DNA of 64,000 nucleotides from NCBI GenBank assembly GCA_964511155.1, contig CAZEEJ010000001.1:1-64000 (forward strand). The letters are read 5' to 3'. Source of the DNA: JAAYDF01 sp964511155 (GTDB lineage Bacteria; Planctomycetota; Phycisphaerae; UBA1845; PWPN01). The stretch's first letter is position 1. Each line of letters opens with the position of its first letter. Made by a program: the position numbers and the translations under genes. Below the pieces are notes generated by a model. It saw only the letters and a list, made by a program, of their open reading frames with translations. It was not told the origin of the DNA and searched no databases. Positions 1-7,375 of the stretch are shown here, in pieces.

Positions 1-372
1 TGCGCAAAGGCTGCCAGCTTGCAGGACGTCGGTTTCGAGATAGTACAGCGGCGGTTTGGCCTCCACAAGTCTTGCCCGAACGACCGCAGGCACACCCAGC
101 AACACCGGACGATGGTAGCGGATGTTGAGTTTGGCGGTCAGGCCGGCAATGTTCCGCGAGAAAAGACAGTGCGTCATCGCGGCATCGAGCAGCATGGCCA
201 CCACGCCGCCGTGCAGGCGATCCGGATAGCCCTGGAAGACCGCGTTGCAATCGAACCCGGCCACCACGCTTCCGTCGGCGTGTCTTTCGAAACGCAGACC
301 CAGGCCGTCCGGCCGGTCGCTGCCGCAGACCAGGCAGCAGGGATGACATCGATGGCTCAGATCAGTGGTCAC
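1..372 (-). CDS. PaaI-family hotdog thioesterase (3' end cut by window edge)
   Basis: Reading leftward from a GTG at 372, an open frame of 124 codons runs off the window. It starts with a cysteine-containing block (HPCCLVCG) followed by DGLGLRF, then a hotdog-fold core with LHGGVVAMLLDAAM and LNIRYHRPV. This is the usual layout of small PaaI-like acyl-CoA thioesterases, where the helix beginning at the HGG motif forms the active-site tunnel. The GTG lies inside the end of the upstream DIM gene (11-base overlap), so the two are probably translationally coupled and this is the third gene of the leftward ORP-type operon. No better start is visible. Substrate unknown; the C-terminus is missing. 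Confidence 0.7.
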   Translation of the reverse strand, partial: MTTDLSHRCHPCCLVCGSDRPDGLGLRFERHADGSVVAGFDCNAVFQGYPDRLHGGVVAMLLDAAMTHCLFSRNIAGLTAKLNIRYHRPVLLGVPAVVRARLVEAKPPLYYLETDVLQAGSLCA

Positions 373-700
373 AGATGTTCTCACCTGCGGTCAACGTGCC
401 TGACAGGTAGGCCGTGACAATCGCGTCGGGGTCTCCGTCGGATGCGCCGACAACCACCTCGATCCCGTTTTGTGCAAAGAGCTCTTTTGCCCGCTGGCCC
501 ATGCCGCCGGCAATGACGACATTCACGCCGTTTTCGTGAAGCCATCGCGGCAGAACGCCGGGCTCGTGAGGCGGCGGGGTAAGATAATCCCGTCTCAGGG
601 TCCGTTTACCCGCGGGATCCACCTGATGAATCACGAACTGCGAACAGTGCCCGAAGTGAAGACATAAACGACCATTGGCGACCGGTACGGCAATCTTCAT
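362..700 (-). CDS. DIM/NifX-family iron-molybdenum cofactor-binding-like protein
   Basis: A 112-residue protein of the dinitrogenase iron-molybdenum cofactor (NifX/NifB C-domain) family. It opens MKIAVPVANGRLCLHFGH, has the NVVIAGGMG loop, and ends GENICDH, the cysteine-containing tail common in this family. The frame stays open to 733, but the ATG at 700 is preceded by AGGAG, so I start there. Family members bind Fe-S or Mo-Cu-S clusters on the way to target proteins; which metal is used here is unknown. It follows the ORP homologue (788-1150) by 87 bp and overlaps the thioesterase start, so it is probably co-transcribed from the sigma-54 promoter at 1185-1200. Confidence 0.85.
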   Translation of the reverse strand: MKIAVPVANGRLCLHFGHCSQFVIHQVDPAGKRTLRRDYLTPPPHEPGVLPRWLHENGVNVVIAGGMGQRAKELFAQNGIEVVVGASDGDPDAIVTAYLSGTLTAGENICDH

Positions 701-787
701 AGGCTTCTCCTGTGAATCACTTCTGGAAAACATTCAACCGGCTCCATTGAGGCGACGAGGGCCATCGCGCTGTTGTGATCGCTCCAC

Positions 788-1150
788 TCAGCCCCAGTGC
801 CCTTCGACGTTCGCCGATTGTGTCTTGTGCAGCGTGCCCGCTTCGAACTGTTCGAGCGCTTGCCGAACCGTTCCCCATACGCCCGTGTGGATCGCGACGC
901 CGGCGGCGTCAAGCACCGAGAAGGCCTTCGGCCCGACGTGGCCGGTGATAACGGCTTGGGCTTTGAGATCCACGACCTTCTTGCCGGTCTGAATCCCCGC
1001 ACCCTGGGGCGCGTTCAGGTTGGTCTCATTGTCCACCGCTGAATGCTCGCCCGTATCGGTGTCGATCAGGACCAGGTACCTTGCCCGGCCGAAACGCGGG
1101 TCGGCGGGCGAATCCAGTCCCGGACCTTGCGCGGTTACCACGATTCGCAT
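788..1150 (-). CDS. Orange-protein (ORP)-like DIM family protein
   Basis: A 120-residue protein that looks like the metal-cluster 'orange protein' of anaerobes: it begins MRIVVTAQGPGLDSPADPRF, then has GAGIQTGKKVVD, TGHVGPKAFSVL and a C-terminal GTVRQALEQFEAG. In Desulfovibrio the ORP binds a Mo-Cu sulfide cluster and works with MinD-like ATPases; that role is inferred here from family and neighbours. The open frame extends to 1246, but the ATG at 1150 has AGGAG just upstream (1154-1158) and matches the family start. It is the first gene after the best sigma-54 promoter in the window (1185-1200), which lies inside the extended frame and so argues further for the shorter start. Confidence 0.87.
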   Translation of the reverse strand: MRIVVTAQGPGLDSPADPRFGRARYLVLIDTDTGEHSAVDNETNLNAPQGAGIQTGKKVVDLKAQAVITGHVGPKAFSVLDAAGVAIHTGVWGTVRQALEQFEAGTLHKTQSANVEGHWG

Positions 1151-1184
1151 AGGGACTCCTTTCGTCTTGCGACCCGATTTCCAC

Positions 1185-1200
1185 TGCAAGCGACGTTCCA
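1185..1200 (-). promoter_or_regulatory. Sigma-54 (-24/-12) promoter of the leftward ORP operon
   Basis: Read leftward the sequence is TGGAACGTCGCTTGCA. It matches the sigma-54 consensus TGGCACG-N4-TTGCA at every fixed position except one, with the invariant GG and GC ten bases apart. It lies 35 bp before the start of the ORP-like gene and about 110 bp downstream of the palindrome at 1311-1323. Confidence 0.78.
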
Positions 1201-1310
1201 TCGCGAGGCGTAACGAGCGAGGTCGCCTTAACTGCCTTACAAGCAATCAGTTATGGTGACTGCGGATCGAGGCAATGCTCCTCGGTCGGCAATGATGCGT
1301 GCATGCAGTG

Positions 1311-1323
1311 TTGCAGGCTGCAA
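1311..1323. promoter_or_regulatory. Palindromic enhancer (UAS) for the leftward operon
   Basis: TTGCAGGCTGCAA is a perfect 6-1-6 palindrome. The 18 bases GTTGCAG-G-CTGCAATGCT around it recur at 2937-2954 with only the central base changed. It lies about 110 bp upstream of the sigma-54 promoter at 1185-1200, the usual distance for an activator binding site. It is the likely binding site of the activator encoded at 1422-2734. Confidence 0.68.
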
Positions 1324-1411
1324 TGCTATCGTCGTCGGCTGCGACCGTCGGTCGGTGGCGTGTCGATCCGCAGGGACTGGCTGGCCCCTCCCGCCAGCGC
1401 ATGGTAGAGAA

Positions 1412-1421
1412 NNNNNNNNNN
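1412..1421. other. Assembly gap (10 N)
   Basis: Ten N interrupt the 3' end of the sigma-54 activator gene. Ten is a common placeholder, so the true gap length is unknown. The stop codon of the activator is probably inside it. The sequence between the gap and 1311 shows no convincing gene. Confidence 0.95.
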
Positions 1422-2734
<1,313 letters not shown>

Positions 2735-2776
2735 ACTGGTTGTCCTCGCTCACGATTACCATCGGCATGCGAAAGC

Positions 2777-2799
2777 GCCGAGGGCTTCAGCCCGCGCGG
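2777..2799. repeat. Dispersed GC palindrome, family P1 (degenerate copy)
   Basis: GAGGGCTTCAGCCCGCGCGG-type hairpin. Better copies of the same family lie at 2837-2863, 17833-17858, 45605-45631, 48260-48284 and 48324-48350. Confidence 0.6.
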
Positions 2800-2836
2800 T
2801 GCTTGAACGTGAAGCAACCGCTACTCTCCGTCAAAG

Positions 2837-2863
2837 AGCCGCGCGGGCTAAAGCCCGCGGCTT
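2837..2863. repeat. Dispersed GC palindrome, family P1
   Basis: The core GCGCGGGCTAAAGCCCGCGG is an inverted repeat. It is in opposite orientation to the copy at 2777-2799, so the two bracket about 40 bp upstream of the activator gene. Confidence 0.7.
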
Positions 2864-2895
2864 GTTACCCCGTAGCGGCCAGTTTACGATCCTAA

Positions 2896-2911
2896 CCTGC
2901 AAACGTGCAGG
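2896..2911. promoter_or_regulatory. Possible accessory operator palindrome
   Basis: CCTGCAAACGTGCAGG is a 6-4-6 inverted repeat built on the same TGCA core as the 13-bp palindrome 26 bp downstream. It may be a second, weaker activator site or an operator for the activator gene itself. Inference only. Confidence 0.35.
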
Positions 2912-2937
2912 ATGCAATCCTGGGACCCGCTATATCG

Positions 2938-2950
2938 TTGCAGCCTGCAA
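2938..2950. promoter_or_regulatory. Palindromic enhancer (UAS) for the rightward operon
   Basis: TTGCAGCCTGCAA, the twin of the palindrome at 1311-1323 with the central base changed. It is about 75 bp upstream of the candidate sigma-54 promoter at 3025-3040. Confidence 0.65.
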
Positions 2951-3024
2951 TGCTGCTTGCTGACCCTGGCCGGCGGCGGACTGTCTCCAGGCTGCGTGAT
3001 GACAATGGGTTATGTGCATTTGGA

Positions 3025-3040
3025 TGGCGGTGGAGCTGCT
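3025..3040 (+). promoter_or_regulatory. Candidate sigma-54 promoter of the rightward ORP operon
   Basis: TGGCGGTGGAGCTGCT keeps TGGC at -24 and TGC at -12 with the correct GG-N10-GC spacing, and is the only such spacing I found between the palindrome and the first gene. It is a weaker match than the leftward promoter. A perfect TGGCACG nearby (3039-3045) lacks a correctly spaced GC. Confidence 0.45.
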
Positions 3041-3068
3041 GGCACGGCAAGTGTGTGCTCTCCCGGCA

Positions 3069-3518
3069 ATGAGAATCGTGATCCCCCAGTGGCAGGGGCG
3101 GGTGTCCCCGGTGTTCGACGTGGCGGGGAATCTCCTGCTCGTCGAGGTGACTGACGCTCGTGAGGTCGGGCGCCGCCAGGTGCCGTTGACGGCCACGGAT
3201 CCGACTCTGCGCGCTCAGCAGGTCGCCCAGCTTCCGGCGGATGTGCTCGTCTGCGGGGCGATCTCCTGGCCGCTGGAAGTGGCCTTGCGATCGGCAGGTG
3301 TGGAGGTGATTTCTCAGATCTGCGGCCAGGTGGACGAGGTCGTGCAGTCCTTTCTGGCTGGGAACCTGGAGGACGACGCGTTCCGGATGCCGGGTTGCTG
3401 CCGGCGCCGGCGGTTTCGAGGAGGAGCCGGCGGACGTGGCTGTCCGCAAGAAAACGGACCCGCGCGTGAGTCGCAAACGCGCGCCAGGGGTATGCGAGGA
3501 GGCCGCAAGGGGGATTGA
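3069..3518 (+). CDS. DIM/NifX-family protein with basic Cys/Gly tail
   Basis: A 149-residue protein. Residues 1-105 form the NifX-like fold (MRIVIPQWQGRVSPVFDVA, then PADVLVCGAISWPLEVAL and QICGQVDEVVQSFLAG). A tail of about 45 residues follows, rich in Arg, Gly and Cys (GCCRRRRFRGG, GGRGC). The frame opens at 3012, but the family start at 3069 lies just downstream of the candidate -12 element, so 3012 would begin upstream of the transcript; the Shine-Dalgarno at 3069 is weak. It is the first gene of the rightward operon and probably binds or shuttles a metal-sulfur cluster with the two ATPases downstream. The tail is not typical of the family and may bind metal or nucleic acid (speculative). 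Confidence 0.8.
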   Translation: MRIVIPQWQGRVSPVFDVAGNLLLVEVTDAREVGRRQVPLTATDPTLRAQQVAQLPADVLVCGAISWPLEVALRSAGVEVISQICGQVDEVVQSFLAGNLEDDAFRMPGCCRRRRFRGGAGGRGCPQENGPARESQTRARGMRGGRKGD

Positions 3519-3610
3519 CTGTGGAGGCGATGGCGTCGGTTCGATGCGCCCCGGGGCGGGCTGCTCGATCCGGCAGAGTGGATGACCCGTTTGACGTGGA
3601 GGATTCAGAT

Positions 3611-3979
3611 ATGCCGGCAGGTGATGGGACAGGCTCGACGGGTGTGGGACCGATGACGGGGCGAGGCATGGGCTACTGTGCGGGTAACACGACGCCCGGG
3701 TTTGCGAGCCCGATGCCGGGACGCGGACAGGGCATGGGTTTCGGGCGAGGGCGAGGGGGCGGTCGTCGCGGATGGCGGCATCAGTTCTATGCCGCCGGAC
3801 CGCCCTTGGGGGCTCGCACCCAAGAGCCGGGCGTCACCCCGGTGAGCCCGGCCCCAGCTCCAACTTCGCCAAACGAGATGGAGGCCCTGAGGAGTCAGAC
3901 CGCCCAACTCGCGCAGACCCTGGAGCAACTGCAACAGCGACTCGCGAGTCTGGAGTCGGCACAACCCACCGAGAGTTGA
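3611..3979 (+). CDS. DUF5320-family Gly-rich protein
   Basis: 122 residues. The N-terminus MPAGDGTGSTGVGPMTGRGM followed by GYC is the signature of DUF5320 proteins found beside NifX-like and MinD-like genes in anaerobes. After a Gly/Arg-rich stretch (GRGQGMGFGRGRGGGRRGW) comes a proline-rich linker, then a short coiled coil (about 92-118, LRSQTAQLAQTLEQLQQRL) that could mediate oligomerisation. GGAGG lies upstream of the ATG at 3611, which is why I reject the longer frame from 3515. The molecular role of the family is unknown; the context suggests a structural partner of the ORP-type complex. Confidence 0.8.
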   Translation: MPAGDGTGSTGVGPMTGRGMGYCAGNTTPGFASPMPGRGQGMGFGRGRGGGRRGWRHQFYAAGPPLGARTQEPGVTPVSPAPAPTSPNEMEALRSQTAQLAQTLEQLQQRLASLESAQPTES

Positions 3980-4049
3980 CCCCGGCGTCGGCCCCAAAGG
4001 ATTCCGGGTGCGGTTCATGGCAATACCGGATCAGGAGAAACCGTGCGTG

Positions 4050-4937
4050 ATGAGAATAGCCGTGGCCAGCGGCAAAGGTGGAACGGGCAAGACGACGGTG
4101 GCGACGAACCTGGCGTACGTTGCCGCCCTCGAAGGCCGCACGGTCGCCTACGTGGACTGTGACGTGGAGGAGCCCAATGGGCATTTGTTTCTCAAGCCGG
4201 AATGGCTGGCGCGTCGTCCCGTGACCCGGCCGGTGCCGCGCGTGGACGAGACCCGGTGCACGCAATGCGGTCGGTGCGGCGAGGTCTGTCAGTTCAGCGC
4301 GATTGTCCCGCTTGGCGAGACCGTTCTCGTTTACCCCGAGCTGTGCCACGGGTGCGGGGCGTGCATGCTTGCATGCCCGGCGGGGGCCATCAGCGAAGTC
4401 CCGCGCACAATCGGAACGCTGGAGATGGGCTGGGCGAACGCGGTGCAGTTCACGCGGGGCGTCCTCAACATTGGCGAGGCGATGAGCCCGCCGCTGATCC
4501 GGCAAGTCAGAGCCGCCCCTCCGCGGCTTGAATTGACCGTGATCGACGCGCCGCCGGGCACGTCCTGCCCGGTCATCGAGAGCGTGCGGGGAGTCGATTT
4601 TCTCGTTCTGGTGACCGAACCGACGCCCTTCGGACTGCACGACCTCAAACTGGCCGTGGACATGGCGAAGGCCCTCGGTTTGCCGGTGGGCGTGGTGGTC
4701 AACCGGGCGGATATCGGTGATCGGTGTGCGTGGGATTACTGCCGATCCTGCCGCATCCCGATCCTCGCCGAGGTGCCGGACGACCGGCGGATTGCGGAGG
4801 CTTACTCGCGGGGCGAACTGGCCTGCGAGGCGGTTCCCACCTGCCAGGGACTGTTTGACGGACTGCTGGCGGCACTGGATGAACGTGCCAGAGGGACGCG
4901 GCCCGCCGGCTCGGCCGCTACCAGGGGGGCCCGATGA
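4050..4937 (+). CDS. MinD/Mrp-like ATPase with two ferredoxin motifs
   Basis: 295 residues. Deviant Walker A GKGGTGKTT at residues 8-16, then an inserted 2x[4Fe-4S] ferredoxin module with CxxCxxCxxxC motifs at Cys70/73/76/80 and Cys99/102/105/109, then the second half of the P-loop fold (IDAPPGTSCPV, FLVLVTEPTPFGLHDL). This is the COG1149 type found in ORP clusters of strict anaerobes, where two such ATPases form part of the complex. AGGAG lies 12 bases before the ATG; a GTG one codon upstream is an alternative start. The stop overlaps the next start (ATGA), so the two ATPases are translationally coupled and probably act as a pair. Confidence 0.9.
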   Translation: MRIAVASGKGGTGKTTVATNLAYVAALEGRTVAYVDCDVEEPNGHLFLKPEWLARRPVTRPVPRVDETRCTQCGRCGEVCQFSAIVPLGETVLVYPELCHGCGACMLACPAGAISEVPRTIGTLEMGWANAVQFTRGVLNIGEAMSPPLIRQVRAAPPRLELTVIDAPPGTSCPVIESVRGVDFLVLVTEPTPFGLHDLKLAVDMAKALGLPVGVVVNRADIGDRCAWDYCRSCRIPILAEVPDDRRIAEAYSRGELACEAVPTCQGLFDGLLAALDERARGTRPAGSAATRGAR

Positions 4938-5962
4938 AAGAGGTCGTTGTCATCAGCGGCAAAGGCGGCACGGGAAAGACGTCGATTGCCGCGTCATTGG
5001 CGGTACTCTCCGGCCAATGCGTCGTCGCCGATTGTGACGTAGATGCGGCGGACCTCCACCTTGTCCTGTCGCCCCAAATCGCAGAGCACCACGACTTCTA
5101 CAGTGGTCACGAGGCGGTCATACGCCAGGATGACTGCACCGCTTGCGGCCTGTGCCGGACCCATTGCCGATCTGGTGCCATCGTGCCGTGGTCTCCTGTC
5201 GAGGAGTTCGAGGGATTCCATCGCGGGGTACGCTACGACTGCCGGAACTGCGATTACTGCGAGCGATCCTGTCCGGCACGGATCGACGATCTCATCCAGA
5301 CGATGGGGGGGCCATCCCCCGCGTCTCAACGCGTCGGCTTCAGGATCGATCCGATCTTGTGCGAAGGATGCGGGGTGTGCATCCAGGTCTGCCCCGGGCG
5401 GGCCATCGACTTTCCGGAGCGGCTTTGCGGTGAGTGGTTTATTTCGGAGACCCGGTGCGGCCCCATGGTCCACGCCCGGCTCGGCGTGGGCGCCGAGAAC
5501 TCCGGGAAACTGGTCAGCATCGTTCGTCAGCACGCCCGTCGGGTCGCAGACCGGCAGGGCATCGGGTTGGTCATCGTCGATGGTGCCCCCGGCGTGGGCT
5601 GTCCGGTCATCGCCTCCATCACAGGAGCCAGCCTGGCCTTGGTCGTGACGGAGCCGACGTTGAGCGGCGAGCACGACCTCAAGCGAGTCGTGGAGTTGGC
5701 ACGGCACTTTAATACCCAGCTCTGCATTTGCATCAACAAGTGGGATGTGAACCCGGAGATGACGGCACGCATCGAGGCCTTTTGCCGGGAAGCGGTGATC
5801 CCGTTGGCCGGCCGGGTCCGATACGACTCCGGCGTTACCCAGGCCCAGCTTCGCAGCCGGACCGTCGTGGAAATCGCCCGCGATGGGGTGGCCAATGACG
5901 TCCAGAACGTCTGGTCAGCCGTCCAGGCATGTCTGCAGCCGGTCGCCCAAGAGATTGCCTGA
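4934..5962 (+). CDS. MinD/Mrp-like ATPase with three CxxCxxCxxxC motifs
   Basis: 342 residues, paralogous to the preceding gene. Walker A GKGGTGKTS at residues 9-17. The ferredoxin insert is larger than usual: four-cysteine motifs at Cys68/71/74/78, Cys103/106/109/113 (CRNCDYCERSC) and Cys143/146/149/153, so up to three [4Fe-4S] clusters could bind, whereas the sister protein has two. The C-terminal half carries IVDGAPGVGCPVIAS and LVVTEPTLSGEHDLKRV. It is the last gene of the rightward operon. In Desulfovibrio the equivalent ATPases belong to the ORP complex linked to cell division; a similar role here is inferred. Confidence 0.9.
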   Translation: MKEVVVISGKGGTGKTSIAASLAVLSGQCVVADCDVDAADLHLVLSPQIAEHHDFYSGHEAVIRQDDCTACGLCRTHCRSGAIVPWSPVEEFEGFHRGVRYDCRNCDYCERSCPARIDDLIQTMGGPSPASQRVGFRIDPILCEGCGVCIQVCPGRAIDFPERLCGEWFISETRCGPMVHARLGVGAENSGKLVSIVRQHARRVADRQGIGLVIVDGAPGVGCPVIASITGASLALVVTEPTLSGEHDLKRVVELARHFNTQLCICINKWDVNPEMTARIEAFCREAVIPLAGRVRYDSGVTQAQLRSRTVVEIARDGVANDVQNVWSAVQACLQPVAQEIA

Positions 5963-5964
5963 AG

Positions 5965-5994
5965 GTCTCGCCGGACCCCGGCCGGGCGTGAGAC
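5965..5994. terminator. Possible hairpin terminator after the ORP operon
   Basis: GTCTCGCC pairs imperfectly with GGGCGTGAGAC across a short loop, three bases after the stop of the last ATPase gene. There is no T tract, so intrinsic termination is uncertain. Confidence 0.3.
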
Positions 5995-6117
5995 ACGAAT
6001 GCCTGCGCGTGCTTGGCGTTGCTCAAACGAGGTGAGAGGTGACACGGCGCCCGAAACTCCATCGTCGCCCGGCGGCCGCCACAAAGCAGCGCTGTCATAT
6101 CGGCCCGTCGATGAAGA

Positions 6118-7158
6118 TCACCCCGAGTCGCCGGGGGTGTCGATCGCGTCCTGCCGATCAGCCTCCGTGGTAGCCGGCTGCGATGCCACGGGTCGCGCCA
6201 GGCGTCTCTCGATGCGGCTCAGCATGCGCGGTTGGGCCTCGTATTGGGCGAAGTCTTTTCGTAGCCGGCGGATATAGGGTGCCGCCTGGCGGGCACGTTC
6301 CTCCGGCGGCAGGTCGGAGGTGGCGTAAAAAAAGCCCAGGTCGCCCACGCACCAGAAGTACCACGGATCGGCCTGGTAGCTGGTCAGGTAGTACCGTTCC
6401 GCCAGCTCGCGGTTGTTGAGCCCTTCCCAGGCCACGGCCTTGAGGTAGTCGATCTGGCCGGGCCGGGCGGTGGACGGATAGCGCGCCGCCCGGTCGGCCC
6501 AGACGAGGACCGCCTGGAAGTCGCTGTCGCGGAGCCGGGCCTTGGCTTCTTGGAGCTCTTCTTCGCGAGTGGCCCGAAGGTAGTGGGTGCCCATGGCGAC
6601 GAACAGGATGGCGACGGCCAGAACTTGGCCCAGGATCGCCCCGGCTCGCGGCGGTGCCAGGTTGTTCGTCGCGGGCGTTTGAGAGCGAGACTCGGCAAGC
6701 ACGATCTGGCGAACGATCACGAAGACCACAAACAGCACCGCGAACAGCATGGCCTCGTCGCGCGGGTCCACGGGAATGATGGTGAGTCGGTCCGGCAGGG
6801 GCCGGTTCCACACCGGCCACAGCGGCAGGCGATCCGTGGATTGCAGAGCGTCCAGCACGCTATGCAGCCCGATGAGGAGCAGGGCGAGAAGCACCCCTCG
6901 GCGCCAAGGGAGTCGTCCGAACCAGGCCAAGCCCAGCCCGACCGGCACGGCCAGCACGATCGCCGTCAGCAGCGAATGCGAAACCACGCGCGCACCGACG
7001 AGCCCCGCGCTCAGACCCAGTTGCGTGAGCACGTCGGGCAAGTAGGCGACCGCCACGATCAGCGGCACCCAGAGCGAACGCCGTGCCGGATTGTCGCCGA
7101 TCACCGGGACGCAGTGGGCTGCCCCCAAGCCGCAGAATGCATGGCCGATGACTGGCAT
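6118..7158 (-). CDS. DUF457/YdjM-like membrane hydrolase with C-terminal repeat-like region
   Basis: 346 residues from the ATG at 7158 (the frame continues to 7200, but residues before 7158 come from an intergenic tandem repeat). The N-terminal half matches the YdjM/DUF457 type: MPVIGHAFCGLGAAH, a PLIVAVAYLPDVL helix, SHSLLTAIVLAVP and a hydrophobic segment ending LLIGLHSVLDAL, with the His/Asp pairs expected of this putative metal-dependent membrane hydrolase. A further membrane segment lies at about 205-225 (VLAVAILFVAMGTHYL). The C-terminal 120 residues look like a soluble helical, TPR-like region (AVLVWADRAARYP, YLKAVAWEGLNNRELAERYY). Substrate unknown. It converges on the ORP operon. Confidence 0.7.
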   Translation of the reverse strand: MPVIGHAFCGLGAAHCVPVIGDNPARRSLWVPLIVAVAYLPDVLTQLGLSAGLVGARVVSHSLLTAIVLAVPVGLGLAWFGRLPWRRGVLLALLLIGLHSVLDALQSTDRLPLWPVWNRPLPDRLTIIPVDPRDEAMLFAVLFVVFVIVRQIVLAESRSQTPATNNLAPPRAGAILGQVLAVAILFVAMGTHYLRATREEELQEAKARLRDSDFQAVLVWADRAARYPSTARPGQIDYLKAVAWEGLNNRELAERYYLTSYQADPWYFWCVGDLGFFYATSDLPPEERARQAAPYIRRLRKDFAQYEAQPRMLSRIERRLARPVASQPATTEADRQDAIDTPGDSG

Positions 7159-7190
7159 CTGGTTCGCTCGCGCCGCGGCCCGGTCCGAGC

Positions 7191-7275
7191 AGAGCCGCAT
7201 CCGTATCAGAGCCGCGCCCGTATCAGAGCCGCATCCGTATCAGAGCCGCGCCCGTATCAGAGCCGCGCCCGTAAG
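7191..7275. repeat. 17-bp tandem repeat, five copies
   Basis: AGAGCCGC(A/G)(T/C)CCGTATC repeated five times with a 17-bp period, the last copy diverging to GTAAG. It sits just upstream of the 6118-7158 gene. The last copy continues into AGCCGCGCCCGTAAGGAAGC, and 28 bases of this junction (7258-7285) recur exactly at 41267-41294. Confidence 0.85.
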
Positions 7276-7375
7276 GAAGCGGTTCTTCGCTGTCGGCGGG
7301 CCCGTAAGAACCGCTCCCTCACGGTCGCGGCTCAGCTTGGCGTCGCGGCTCCGCTGGGCGTTTTCGCATACATCC

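Noticed and set aside
3039..3045. TGGCACG as the -24 element of the rightward operon
   Set aside because: A perfect -24 match, but no GC at the required ten-base spacing; the element at 3025-3040 has correct spacing.
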